Source: Entoloma clypeatum (lineage: Eukaryota; Basidiomycota; Agaricomycetes; Agaricales; Entolomataceae). From it: DNA of 64,000 nucleotides. The notes beneath the pieces were generated by a model. It did no database searches. It was not told the origin of the DNA and was given only the letters and a program-made list of their open reading frames with translations. The DNA is taken from contig OY751493.1 in assembly GCA_963565915.1 (NCBI GenBank), positions 4,216,001 to 4,280,000 of the forward strand, given 5' to 3'. Numbering within the stretch: the first letter of the stretch is position 1; every line of letters starts with the position of its first letter. This document shows positions 1 to 9,935 of the stretch, piece after piece. A program made the translations under genes and the position numbers.

Positions 1-2
1 GA

Positions 3-590
3 TTCTCCATCGCCAACAAGTCGGTCGCTGCCAAAGCCAGACTTGAAGTCCTGAAACAAGAGAAATGTACCGTTGATGAATTCTTGGATGAATTCGAAGA
101 ACTCTTGAAGCTGTCAAACCTTGGCGAAGAAACTGGGAAATACATCCTAGAGAAGAACGTCAACCGCAGAATCTCTGAACAAGTGGCTAGCGATGGCAAG
201 ACGTACACCGATTATGCAAAGGAGATCCGAAACAAGGGATGACAGATGGAAGGACATGTATTGGTCATCCGAGGTGGCGGCGACATGTGCACCGGATCGG
301 GTACCACTTATGGTGGTCAGGGCAAGGCCATGGAGATCGACAAAGCAGGAGTAGCCCATTGCTACAACTGTCAACGCTTCGGTCATCTGGCTAAAGACTG
401 TAGCGCTCCAAAGAAGAAAGATGGTCGCAAGTGTTTCAACTGTGACCAAGAAGGCCATATCACGCGCAACTGCCGCAAGCCGAAGAAGAACTCCGGAAGG
501 GTTAGGAAGGTGTCCGAGGAAGCTGCCAAGAATGATGAAACCACAATCTTAGAAGCCGACGAGAAGGATTTTCCCAAAGGGTCCGATTAA
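3..590 (+). pseudogene. gypsy B gag, C-terminal part with zinc knuckles
   Basis: This is the C-terminal end of Gag, which packages the element RNA. The frame opens at the window edge and is interrupted by TGA at 240-242. It then continues through two CX2CX4HX4C zinc knuckles (CYNCQRFGHLAKDC and CFNCDQEGHITRNC, about 361-474) and stops at 588-590. The same TGA is present in the inverted copy (33174-33176), so it predates their separation or was spread by gene conversion. The pol frame is open across the gag stop in the -1 frame, which fits ribosomal frameshifting, but I see no canonical slippery heptamer. Confidence 0.8.
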
Positions 591-592
591 AC

Positions 593-2199
593 GACGCTAA
601 GTCGCGACCCTTATCTATTAAACGGACTTGCTTGCCTTGTATGACTGCAGACAATAGAACCTATGTCATCCCTGCCAAGCGAGCCGCTGCGTCAACTAAG
701 ATTGTGAAGGGAGATAACCCTCCGAAAAGACGAGAAATCAGGCTGTTAGCTCAGCTCAAAACACGACGAGGACCAAAGGTTATCCGACCTGAGGTTGACA
801 GCAGATGTGAACGCACATGCATCCATCCAAGAATAGTACACGAACAGAACCTCCCCACGCGAGGAATACCACCCATAGCAATTCTAAATGCGGATGGATC
901 ACCAAATTGACAACAGAAAGCAAGCCAACTTGCCGAAGTCAAACTGGATTTGGGAGCACATCAGGAAACCATGGAAGCAATGGTACTGGACATTGGGAGA
1001 ACGGACATGCTCTTGGGACATGACTGGTTGGTGCACCACAACCCCACAATCAATTGGACAACCGGCGCGGTAACATTTAACCGGTGCCCAACAACATGTC
1101 GAACCAAACACTCGGATTTCAGGATTAACCTTAATGGTCGCAAACACCGGGTTCGCATGGTTGAGGTGCGCAACAAAGATGCACCCAAAAAGTCGGATCA
1201 GAAATGGAAGCCTGGAGACCCTATCTTGGAAGCTGTCACTCCCACACCACCTCCCACAACCAAACGACCCTCATATGTCGAACGATTTGCTCATCTTTTC
1301 GAGAAAGAGAACTTTGATAAGATCCCAAAGGAGAGGGAATGGGACCATGGTATTGAACTTACACCGGACGCACCAAAGGAACTAGGGGGAAATACATATC
1401 CTATGACGCAAAAGGAACAAGAGGAATTGGACGCATTCATTGACGAGGGTCTAGCAACAGGAAAGATCCGCCCATCCAAATCCCCTTATGCCTCCCCTTG
1501 CTTCTTCATCAACAAGAAGGATGGCTCCAAACGATTGGTACAAGATTACCGCATGGTCAATAAATTCACGGTCAAAGACAAGTTCCCACTCCCACGAATA
1601 TCCGATCTCTTGGACGTACTGAAAGATGCGGTCTACTTCAATAAAATGGACATCATGTGGGGTTATAACAACGTCCGGATTAAGGAGGGCGATGAATGGA
1701 AAGCTGCCTTTCTCACCAGTCGAGGATTGTTTGAACCATTGGTCATGTTTTTCGGTCTTTGCAACTCCCCAGGAACGTTCTCTCGAATGATGGCTAGTCT
1801 ATTCCGGGACCAGATCCGCCGACGTATCTGCATGATCTACATGGATGACATTGTGGTTATCGGTAAAACCAAGGAAGAACTCGCGCAAAACACTGAAGAA
1901 ATCCTACAGATCCTATCAGACAATGATTTGTTCCTAAAGGAGAAGAAGTGTTTATGGGAAGTAACGAAATGTCCTATATTGGGATATGTGGTTGGTGAGG
2001 GACGTGTTGAGATGGAAACTGAGAAGGTGGATACAATTCGAAACTGGCGAGCACCCACATCAAAAAAGGAAGTTCAGAAGTTCCTTGGATTTGCTAACTT
2101 CTATCGACGATTTATTGAAGGGTACTCAAACATCGCGAAACCTCTCACCGCGCTCACAGGCGGTACGGCATTTACTTGGGGACCAACGGAGCAGCAAGC
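593..2199 (+). pseudogene. gypsy B pol: protease and reverse transcriptase, truncated
   Basis: The frame encodes an aspartic protease and a reverse transcriptase with a YMDD catalytic box (about 1840-1851). The protease motif reads D-S-R (797-805), whereas the inverted copy has the expected D-S-G; this is one G-to-A change. A TGA at 908-910 replaces CGA of the other copy. RT is otherwise open to about 2199, where a deletion fuses it to the 3' ORF, removing RNase H, integrase and any chromodomain. The copy cannot be autonomous. Confidence 0.88.
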
Positions 2200-2205
2200 T
2201 TTTGT

Positions 2206-2417
2206 CCAACCTACCCGTTGCCCCGAGTCCCGAGGAAAAACAGATCCTCGGAAATTACACCAGCACCCTCGTGATCGAGAATCGACGTATTCGGCTGGCT
2301 ATCAAAGGCCTCGAACTCGCTGTAGCCATCAACGAGGAGTTGATATATGATTGGAGCCTCAAGGAAAGCCCGAACTGGTCCGATCCCGGCAACAACAAGG
2401 GATGGGGACAGTGACTC
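2206..2417 (+). pseudogene. gypsy B 3' ORF, C-terminal remnant
   Basis: An open frame ends in GWGQ-stop just before a purine-rich stretch (2437-2446, polypurine-tract-like) and the 3' LTR. The inverted copy carries the N-terminal part of the same ORF (28723-28984, starting MSNTT). Together they outline a small helical, charged protein of roughly 120-130 residues encoded downstream of pol. I do not recognise a domain. Its start is lost here through the internal deletion. Confidence 0.6.
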
Positions 2418-2448
2418 TGTCAGGACACAGAGCTTGGAGAGGGGAACA

Positions 2449-2817
2449 TGTTACGGACTCTATGGTATGAGGACCACATCATATCTTTTACTTATCGGCC
2501 CGACTCGGCGCCCTCTTACGAACTTACTATGTCTAATATCTACTTTCGCCACCTTCGGTTCCCAGTCTGACTCATTACATTACTTCGTCATCCCCTTTAG
2601 TATACTTCGCTCCCGCGCTGACTCGCCTTCCGCAGTCGCCTTACTCATGTGCACTGCCTTCTGCAGTACTGACTCATCCGCTACCGCCTATAGTCAGTAC
2701 CTATATAAACCTCTTGTACTGTAGTAGATTCCTTAGATTTAGCAATCACTTTCCTCTTCGCCTTTTCACTTCCTGCATACTCTGCCCGAACCTTGGAACG
2801 GTTTGTTAAGCATAACA
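2449..2817 (+). repeat. gypsy B 3' LTR (369 bp)
   Basis: The LTR starts TGTTACGG and ends CATAACA, giving TGTTA/TAACA termini. It holds a TATA box (TATATAAA, 2702-2709) and, 33 bp downstream, AGATTTAGCAA (2735-2745). That sequence is the exact complement of the primer-binding site next to the 5' LTR of the inverted copy, which suggests the RNA start and self-priming. The copy at 34483-34883 is 32 bp longer because of one extra internal tandem unit. Confidence 0.85.
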
Positions 2818-2833
2818 AGCTCCGCCAATGAAT

Positions 2834-3748
2834 CATCACACAACACCATGACAATCCGGTGGTTGGACACCCAGGACACTGGAAGACTCTAGAGTTGGTA
2901 TCACGCACTTATTGGTGGCCCCACATGGCACGTTTAATTGGTCAGTATTGCAAAACTTGCGACCCCTGCCTCCGCACCAAGGTCCGACACTCTGCACCCT
3001 CTGGTGAACTCCATCCGCTCCCAGTCCCATCGGAGCGATGGTAGGTAACTAGTGTTGATTTTATCACTGAACTACCAGAAGCCCATGGGTATGATGCTAT
3101 CATGGTAGTAGTAGACTCAGTCGGGAAACATGGACACTTCATTCTGACGCACTCCGCTCTCTCCACCCTTGGATCTGCCAAATCTTATGTTCAACATGTT
3201 TGGAAGCTTCACGGTCTTCCGGAGGCCATTGTCTCCGATTGCGGACCACAGTTTGTCACCAAGTTCACGCAGGAATTGTACAGGCTGTTAGGTATCAAGG
3301 TTGCTGCCTCGACGGCCTACCATCCGCAGTCGGACGGACAGATGGAACACATGAACCAGGGATTGGAACAATACCTCCAACTGTTTGTCAACAAGCGACA
3401 GGACGATTGGGACGAATGGCTTCCAATGGCAGAGTTTTTGTACAATAACCATGTCCATGTGTCCACGTGCCAAACCCCCTTCTACATCGACACCGGACAT
3501 CACCCATGTATGAGCTTTGAGCCCCGACAAAGACCGTCAGAGATCGAGGCCGTAGAGGATTTCAGCAAGCGGATGAAGTCTGCATTGGAGAAAGCATGAG
3601 CAGCTTTGGGGAAGACCAAAGACAACATGGCGCGGTACTACAACCAGTGTTGGACATCTACTCCGACCTTCCAACTGGGCGACAAGGTCTTTCTGGATTC
3701 CTCCGACCTCAAAACCACCCGACCAACCAAAAAGCTGGCTCATAGATA
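2834..3748 (+). pseudogene. gypsy A integrase, first part
   Basis: This aligns by eye with element C from about 25803 to 26715: the zinc-binding region, the first Asp in VDFITELPEA, the second near SDCGPQF (SDRGPQF in C), and the third acidic residue near TAYHPQSDGQ. Stops include TAG near 3042 and TGA at 3597-3599. The coding sequence breaks off at the TA dinucleotide where the mariner inserted. Confidence 0.85.
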
Positions 3749-3962
3749 CAGTGCCTCACAAAACTGATTCAATGTTTGCTACTTTGTGAGTACCTTCAAA
3801 ATAACTTTGCAAATAATGCCCATCAAAAGGGGGTATTGGTACCTGGTTAAAAGCCCTGCTTCAGGACTCTTGGAATCTGCAATAATTATGTAATTCCCAT
3901 AAAAAATGATCAATATATGATCAAATTACTCCAGGGACTCATTGAATCAGTTTTGTGAGTAT
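3749..3962. repeat. mariner left terminal inverted repeat (about 214 bp)
   Basis: The outer end carries CTCACAAAACTGATTCAATG (from 3755). Its inner boundary (about 3939-3962) carries the same motif in inverted orientation. The repeat is therefore itself bounded by inverted motifs, unlike the direct-repeat IR/DR layout of Sleeping Beauty-type ends. Confidence 0.8.
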
Positions 3963-4020
3963 GTACAATAAATACAGTATTTTATACTTTATTACTTGGT
4001 ATTACCCCCCTTGGCTTTGA

Positions 4021-4995
4021 TTACTGCCTTGGCATACTTTCTATCAGGTTTTGACACACTTCTGGCTCTATATTATTCCACACCTCTGCTGCTCTGTCCC
4101 AAATCTCCCAGACTCCCTTGGATGGTGTTGGATATTCATTCAACTTCCTTTTAATATGAACCCAGAGGTGTTCAATAGGATTGAGGTCTGGGGACTGTTC
4201 AGGCCAATCCAGCAGAGCAATATTTTTGCTGTTCATCCATTTTTTGGCCTTCTTGGAGGTGTGCTTGGGGTCATTGTCCTGCTGAAAAATGATCTCCTCT
4301 TCAGAGATTCCACTCTCCTCCATGCTGGGCAGCAAATTGTCCTCCAAAATGGACACATACTGGTCAGCATCCATCCTCCCCTCAACCTCTGCAAGTCTCC
4401 CCACACCTTCCCAACCCATACAACCCCAAACCATAATATTTCCTCCCCCAAACTTGACTGTGCGCTGAACCTCTCTTTCAATAAGCCCCTCACCCTTCTT
4501 TTTCCAGACCCATTCCTTGCCATCTGATCCAAACCTGTTGATTTTGGTCTCATCTGACCAAATAACCCTCTTCCAGTCCTCCACTGTCCATTCCCTGTGC
4601 TTAATAGCAAATGCCAACCACCTCTTCCGATGTATGGCCTTTAAGAAAGGTCTTTTCTTCTTTGTTACAGCCTTGAATTCATGTTTTTTGAGAACCCTTC
4701 TCACAGTTTCTGGGGAGACAGGATTGGAGATGACAGTGTTGATGTGTTTGGTAGCCTGCACAGCATTGGAGGCTCTCCCTGAGGTGATTTGTGAAAGTAT
4801 GTTTCGTGTGTTGGTGGGAGAAAGCTTGGATGGATGACCACCAGAAGAGAGATTGCGATGAGGAAGAAGATTCTGAAGCACTCTGGAGACAGTTGGTTGG
4901 CTGACACCCAGGCTAGAGGCAATATGATGAGTGGAGTGACCATTGGAGGCCAGAGAAAGAATGTTTTCCTTGTGGGAAGAGGAGATAGGGCGCAT
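4021..4995 (-). CDS. Tc1-like transposase (DD34E), 324 aa
   Basis: This enzyme cuts and pastes its element using a DDE catalytic site. The N-terminal third holds helix-turn-helix DNA-binding regions (HHIASSLGVSQPTVSRVLQ near residues 23-41). The catalytic core shows WSDETKI for the first Asp, QQDNDPKHT for the second, and SPDLNPIEHLW for the Glu. I count 34 residues between the second Asp and the Glu, which defines DD34E. The length is close to the usual 330-345 aa. No stop or frameshift is seen and all three catalytic residues are present. It starts at ATG 4995. Confidence 0.95.
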   Translation of the reverse strand: MRPISSSHKENILSLASNGHSTHHIASSLGVSQPTVSRVLQNLLPHRNLSSGGHPSKLSPTNTRNILSQITSGRASNAVQATKHINTVISNPVSPETVRRVLKKHEFKAVTKKKRPFLKAIHRKRWLAFAIKHREWTVEDWKRVIWSDETKINRFGSDGKEWVWKKKGEGLIEREVQRTVKFGGGNIMVWGCMGWEGVGRLAEVEGRMDADQYVSILEDNLLPSMEESGISEEEIIFQQDNDPKHTSKKAKKWMNSKNIALLDWPEQSPDLNPIEHLWVHIKRKLNEYPTPSKGVWEIWDRAAEVWNNIEPEVCQNLIESMPRQ

Positions 4996-5098
4996 GATTA
5001 ATTATGGAGGCTGTTGAGGTTGGATTCTTCTTATACAACTTTCCTTGACAACCCATCATACAACCAGTGAAGCATTTGATTCTGATAATTGCCATAGG

Positions 5099-5311
5099 TA
5101 CTCACAAAACTGATTCAATGAGTTGCTGATTTAATTTAATCATATCTCCATGGATTCTGATCTAAATCATATGATTCCTTTATATTCTGAAAGCCCTGAA
5201 GTAGGGCTTTCAATTATATACCAAAGGTTTAATTCAATTGGTATTCTTTGCAGAGTTATCTTGAAGGTATTCAAAAGGCAACAAAAATTGAATCAGTTTT
5301 GTGAGGCACTG
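5099..5311. repeat. mariner right terminal inverted repeat (about 213 bp)
   Basis: This is the reverse-complement partner of 3749-3962, again with the end motif in both orientations (about 5099-5120 and 5289-5311). The middle of the two repeats is clearly diverged. Confidence 0.8.
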
Positions 5312-5313
5312 TA

Positions 5314-5717
5314 TGTAGGGCCATTTCTGGTTGTCTGACCTGTTGGAACGCATGTGTACAAACTCAAACTCCCTCCTCCTATGTCTCGCATTCACCCCGT
5401 ATTCCATGTTGTAAAACTGTTGTTGGCTCCAGAAGACCTCTTCCGACAAGATGTCCATATCCCTCCGCCTCCGACTGCAGTCGGAGAAGAAATGGAATAC
5501 AAAGTTGAAATGATCTTGGATAGTCAGCTTCAATGAGGCAAGCTGCAGTTCCTAGTCAAGTGAAAGGGGTACGGCTATGAGGAAAACTCATGGGAGACGG
5601 AGGAGGATGTCCACACTCCACGCCTGGTCCGGGAATTTTACCGCCGACACCCGGGAGCTCCGCGTCAAATCGCTGCAACTGCCTTCAAGTCCTGTACATT
5701 CCACCTTATGCGTTGAG
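5314..5717 (+). pseudogene. gypsy A integrase C-terminus and chromodomain
   Basis: This continues element A after the mariner. It matches element C from about 26717 to 27125: the region ending SRIHPVFHVVKL, then a chromodomain remnant (NSWETEED). TGA codons at 5337 and 5534 and a TGA in place of the chromodomain Trp at 5562 show that it is dead. Confidence 0.8.
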
Positions 5718-5742
5718 ATGCCGCACCTTAGAAGGGGGGTAA

Positions 5743-6120
5743 TGTAAGGGCAACCATCCGATTTCCTCAATCTGACACCTCCGACACCTCCGACCCGTCC
5801 TCCGCGTTGGAGTGCACATCGGAGCAATGATTTATACCACCACATGCACGCTTCCGATTTACATATTCCACTCCCATCCCTACTCCTGATCTTTGTTGTA
5901 TTTCAACATTCCTCTCCTCATTTCCAATTCTCATCGTCTATATAGCTGTCTAGCCTGCAAGGGAATCCTCAGAGCTTTCTCTTTGGATTTCCCTTGCAAG
6001 GTACGCCCATATTTTACTTTGTAGAGTCTAATTTAACTTTGGATTTCCCTTGCAAGTCGTCCAATGTCAGAGTCTCTTCGGAGCACTTCGGAGTTGTTGG
6101 ATCGTAAGGTCACCCTTACA
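5743..6120 (+). repeat. gypsy A 3' LTR (378 bp)
   Basis: It starts TGTAAGGGCAACC and ends GGTCACCCTTACA, like the LTRs of element C but diverged inside. A CTATATAG TATA-like box (about 5938) lies upstream of CAGAGCTTTCT, at the place where element C has its presumed RNA start. The base composition and the duplicated GGATTTCCCTTGCAAG motif match C, so A and C are one lineage of different age. Confidence 0.85.
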
Positions 6121-6181
6121 GCCGCTGTTCTTGTGTCTTGGGCGCTGTTCCTTGGACACGTCCCACCGTTCTTGCGTATTC
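6121..6181 (-). repeat. degenerate ~20-bp repeat (GAACRGCGGGACAC type)
   Basis: Read on the minus strand, this segment repeats AAGAACAGCG/AAGAACGGTGGGAC about every 20 bases. The same family recurs at 7134-7195 and 18062-18180 on the plus strand. Origin unknown. Confidence 0.5.
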
Positions 6182-6839
6182 TGCACCGTGCTTCTGACAT
6201 GACATCGGGGTGCTTACCTATATAGGGGGGTCCATGGCCCTTGTTTGAACAGAGGGGAGAGGCATCAACCAAGGAGGAGGGAGGAGGAGGAGGGAGGTGA
6301 TAATAGGAGGCAAGGCAACATGATGGGGGACTTAGGATATTCTTCGACTTTTGGCTGTTGCCGGGGTTGGCAAGTTCCGATATGTCATCATGCATGGCCC
6401 AGAACTTGCCACTTATGTATCAATAACAGACATCAGGAAAAATCCACATGCATCAGTAGTGGTCTGTAGGTGTAGTAGCTGTCATACCCTGGTATACAGG
6501 TCCCCTTTATAGAGTCACTCATAGCATGAGCCTGTTCTCCATAGCAGTCCATAGCATTGCATTAGATATTTATCAGATCTTTGTACCACTCCATATTTTC
6601 ATATCAGGACAGCTACAATGTCTATGATGACTCCAGTGTTCAATATATTTTGTTAGACAACAGTCAATTCACCACTACAGCCATGCATGACAGGATAGAT
6701 GAATGTTAAATAGATCATATTGTGTCCACTATATACATACAAACATGCAATTGACTACAAAATCTACAGGCATCTCAACATACTATGTGTTCACTGGGGA
6801 CATATGACTGGGGACTGATTGCGGGATTCATCTGCAGGT

Positions 6840-7010
6840 CATGGGGGAGGCCGTTGCGTGTGAGTGGATGCCGTAAGGCACTAGAGGATGCCATTGGGCG
6901 TGAATGGCAGCCATTGGGCAGAAGGGGCGCTGTTGGGTGCTAATAGTCTGTTGGTCACGGGGGCAAGAAGAGGCTGTTGGGCGTGAACAGCAGCCGTTGG
7001 GTATAAGCAG
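6840..7010 (-). repeat. ~20-bp minisatellite, inverted arm
   Basis: Units around GCCGTTGGGCGTGARYRGCA recur roughly every 20 bases. They are the reverse complement of the larger array at 7376-7992. Confidence 0.5.
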
Positions 7011-7046
7011 TGGCGCTTGAAGTGGCGCTGCTCCATGTCTTCCTGC

Positions 7047-7096
7047 CTTCCCCCATCACCTCCTCCTCCCTCCTCCCTCCTCCTCCCTCCTCCTCC
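7047..7096 (+). repeat. polypyrimidine (CCT)n-rich tract
   Basis: About 50 bases consist almost only of CTCCTC-type triplets. A complementary GGA-rich tract lies at 6272-6298. Confidence 0.75.
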
Positions 7097-7133
7097 CCCC
7101 CAACATCACATCAGAAGCAGCCCACTAACAAGA

Positions 7134-7195
7134 CACGAGAACAGCGGGACACACACAAAAGGTGGGACATGCGAGAACGGTGGGGCACATGTGAA
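7134..7195 (+). repeat. degenerate ~20-bp repeat, second site
   Basis: It reads GAGAACAGCGGGACACACAC, then AAAAGGTGGGACATGC, then GAGAACGGTGGGGCACATG. It is the inverted counterpart of 6121-6181. Confidence 0.5.
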
Positions 7196-7375
7196 AGGTT
7201 CCAAGTTTGAGTTTACGAGAACTTGGTTTTTCCAGGCGACCTCAGCCAACTTCTTTTGTACCCCCCCTCCCATCATGCAGATTTTTGATTGATTGATGGA
7301 ATTATTTGTTGTTATTTGTTTGACACATTGATGGCCTAGATACATAAGTAACCCACTGCCACAACTCCTTTCCTC

Positions 7376-7992
7376 GTTCAACGGCCTGCCCAACGGCGCC
7401 CAACCACCTTCCTTTGCGCCCAATGGCCGCCCTTCCCATCCAACAACTGCCCCTCGCCCCAATGACTGCCCCTCACCCCCAACAGCCTCCCCTCATGTCC
7501 AACGACCCCCCTCGTGTTCAACAACCATCCCTCGGGCCAAATGGCCACCCCTTGTTCCCAACGGCCTCCCCTCATGTCCGTCTCTCAGGCCCAACAACTG
7601 CCCCTCCTGCCCAATGTCTGCCCCTCATGTCCAGCGACTGCCCATCATGCCCAACAACCGTTCCTTGCCCCCAATGATCACTGGCCTCCCCTCGTGTCCA
7701 ACAACCGCCCTTGTGTTCAATGACTGCCCTCATGTTCAACAGCCATCCCTCATGTCCAACAACTGCCCCACGCCCCCAACAGTCATCCCTCTCCCCCAAC
7801 TGCCCCCCTCGTTCCCAACGGCCTCCCCTCATGTCCAACAACTGCCCCTCATGTTCAACGACCGTCCCTTGGGCCAAATAGCCACCCCTCGCCCCCAATG
7901 ACTGCCCCCCACCCCCTATGGCTATCTCTCGTGAACAACGACCATCCCTCAGGCCAAACAGCCGCCCCTCGCATAACGACCACCCCTCGTGC
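7376..7992 (+). repeat. 20-bp minisatellite array, about 30 units
   Basis: Units close to AACRACYGCCCCTCATGTCC follow one another with a 20-base period for about 600 bases. The plus strand is poor in G (C-rich). Long open frames on both strands here are a product of the repeat, not genes. Confidence 0.8.
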
Positions 7993-8611
7993 ACAAATTA
8001 GTTTATATATTGATATAGTGAATCAAATTGTTTAAAACCATCATCTACAACTACTTAAAAGTGAACCAACCAAAAATTCTCTGAAAACAACCCTGAAAAT
8101 CCAATCAGAAAAATCCCACATCAGCACCTGTGTTTGACCCCATCCATCCACATACTATTTGTGACCAGGAGTTTGAAACCTTTTCAGAGATGCTTGAATA
8201 GCTCTACATGGACTGCATCAATTACCATCAGAGCTTTTTCCCACTGAATAAAGTATGACTCAGCAAGAAAAATGTACTATTTCACTCAATTCGTTGGGCC
8301 TGTGACATGTGACATGGTGTGGTGAAATTTTGATTTTGTTGTGGTTGAAAATTTCTGTGAAGTTGACTCAAGTGACTGATTTTCGTCATTTTTGGTGTCA
8401 AGGCCTAGTACGTAGGGAGGCATGACCGAAGTACGTAGGCCATAGTCTTTGTAGGAGCGTTGGGCGACACGAGATTCAAACTTTCTCGTTCTCATTCACC
8501 ACAACGTTCTCCGTTCACTGCCTATGTGTGCAGTCTAGAGCACCCACTAGCTGCTTTTCTTTTCCTTAAACCTTCTGAAAAGCTCTTGCTATCTCCATCA
8601 CTCCCAAAGTA

Positions 8612-9450
8612 ATGGACCCAGAACCCACTATCGCAGACTGGCCAGACTATGCAGATGCAACTTATGGTCCTCTTTGTGCCGTCTGCACACAGGCGCACAA
8701 CATGACAGAGGAACAAGCTGTTGACTTTCTCAATCAGACTTGGCAGGCCGAATTGACTGTACGCCACCAGGCATGGACCCAACAGCGAGAAGTCAAGGAG
8801 CTCACACGTGCGAACGCAGAATGAGCTGCCCAGGAGGAAGAGAACACCAACCGTGAATGGGAAGAACAAGAATGAGCTGCGGTAGAGAAAAAGAAGAAGA
8901 TGCTGAGAATTGACAAGAATGCAATGATCGACAACCAGATCCCTGACTGCCCTTTGACATATGCCATCAGCAAGGTCAAAAAAAATCGAGCATGTCGACC
9001 TATGGTATTTCTCCCCCACCGGATGCAAGGATGCCAAGGACAACCAACACACCCATCACAGCAACTCTTTCAGGATGACAAAAGTCGACAATGTTCTCAC
9101 CTTCCAGCCCATATCGGCAGTCAAGGCATCCAAGAATGTTGTCCCAGACCAGAACCTTTCTTGGGAAGACCTCATGATGGCCAAGGTGTTGTATCTCTCG
9201 TACGTCAGACGACACTGGCCTGAGGACTATGACGAGCACATGGCGACCTTTTTTGTCAACCTAGAAACACACCCACAGGCTAGACTGGCTGGCAGAAAGC
9301 ATGCTCTTATTCACTATCAGGCCCAGGCTCGTTAACATTGGCATGACATCCTGGTGCAGGATATCACATACAACCTTGCTCTCATCAATGATGCCTTGCT
9401 ACAGCAAATAGACAATGGTCTAATTAGGGAGGAGTCCATGCAGCTCAACC
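8612..9450 (+). pseudogene. E1 ORF1 (gag-like), degraded
   Basis: It starts ATG-GAC-CCA and resembles E2 ORF1: a charged coiled-coil-like region, then a conserved block (VVPDQNLSWEDLMMAKVLYL in E1; VIPDEKLSFPQMTIAKILLL in E2) and a final block (HALIHYQAQARxHWHDIL). It is broken by TGA at 8822-8824 and 8873-8875, both where CGA is likely, by a frameshift in an A-run near 8980, and by a TAA near 9333. Its function in DIRS-like elements is presumed to be Gag. Confidence 0.75.
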
Positions 9451-9469
9451 GAAGTGCCAGTATATCTCC

Positions 9470-9933
9470 TCCATTCCCCGTTACAAGAAGCTGACCATTC
9501 CTTGCTCATTTCTGCCTCCTCTTATGCTATGAAAAACTGCACTGGAACATCCCCTGCATACATTACCTCACATGCATGCATTGCTCCCTCACTACATCTC
9601 TGTCTAATCAACATGTCTTGGTTGCATATTATCGGCAAACACATACCCACGTATTCCATAACCTGCATACATCAGACATGCATCTGCATATCCACCTACT
9701 TATGACATTGGCATGTCTTATGCCTGCTTACATATGCTGCATATCTTTTGCATTTACACCTGCATATCTGATCCCGCATATCATCCTCGCATACAAACAT
9801 GATTCCTCCACTCCTCCCCCGAACATGTGTATATCCATCCTTATCACATAATTATCCATGATGTGCATGTACCTCGCGTCCATGGCTTACACCAAAATAC
9901 ATCATATTATTGCTTACCTACTCATGTGCACTT
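9470..9933. other. non-coding, GCATAC-rich stretch
   Basis: There is no gene. Short motifs such as TGCATAC, CTGCATATC and CATGCATGCA recur irregularly, so this may be decayed E1 sequence or a degenerate repeat. It ends at the TA target of the fold-back mariner. Confidence 0.5.
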
Positions 9934-9935
9934 AC

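Larger units (their letters stand above)
1..2817 (+). mobile_element. Ty3/gypsy element B, 3' part with internal deletion
   Basis: A gypsy-type LTR retrotransposon enters from the left edge with gag zinc knuckles, protease, reverse transcriptase, a short 3' ORF and its 3' LTR. RNase H and integrase are missing: the RT frame jumps at about 2200 into the 3' ORF. A near-identical copy lies inverted at 28723-34883. The bases right of the LTR (from 2818) match the integrase region of element A, so B inserted into A. The 5' LTR and 5' target site lie outside the window. Confidence 0.9.
3749..5311 (-). mobile_element. Tc1/mariner DNA transposon, 1563 bp, apparently intact
   Basis: The element begins CAGTGCCTCACAAAACTGAT and ends with the reverse complement. 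It is flanked by TA at 3747-3748 and 5312-5313, the usual Tc1/mariner target duplication. Removing it rejoins the integrase region of element A. It has roughly 213-bp terminal inverted repeats and one intact transposase gene on the minus strand, so it could still be mobile. Confidence 0.95.
2818..6120 (+). mobile_element. Ty3/gypsy element A, degraded 3' half
   Basis: This is a decayed chromovirus related to element C: integrase zinc region, catalytic core, C-terminal region, chromodomain remnant and 3' LTR. Gypsy B cut it at 2817/2818 and a mariner element split it at 3748/5312. It carries many stops that are arginine or glutamine codons in C, mostly by C-to-T or G-to-A changes (for example two TAG codons around 3042-3055). 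The 5' part lies beyond the window. Confidence 0.85.
6121..8404. other. non-coding region made of repeat arrays
   Basis: No gene is recognised between element A and the DIRS-like remnant. The region holds several simple or degenerate arrays, annotated separately. Some appear in opposite orientations: a GGA-rich run at 6272-6298 against a CCT-rich run at 7047-7094, and a TTGGGCG-type array at 6840-7010 against a CCCAAC-type array from 7376. The stretches 6310-6830 and 8000-8404 look like AT-rich unique sequence with nothing I can name. Confidence 0.6.

Noticed and set aside
573..579. CCCAAAG as a -1 frameshift heptamer at the gypsy B gag-pol overlap
   Set aside because: The heptamer is in the wrong phase relative to the gag codons (CCC AAA G instead of C CCA AAG).
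7106..7994. Long open frames on the minus strand with repeated Gly/His/Trp motifs
   Set aside because: They are produced by the 20-bp minisatellite; several frames are open at once and no start context or unique domain is present.
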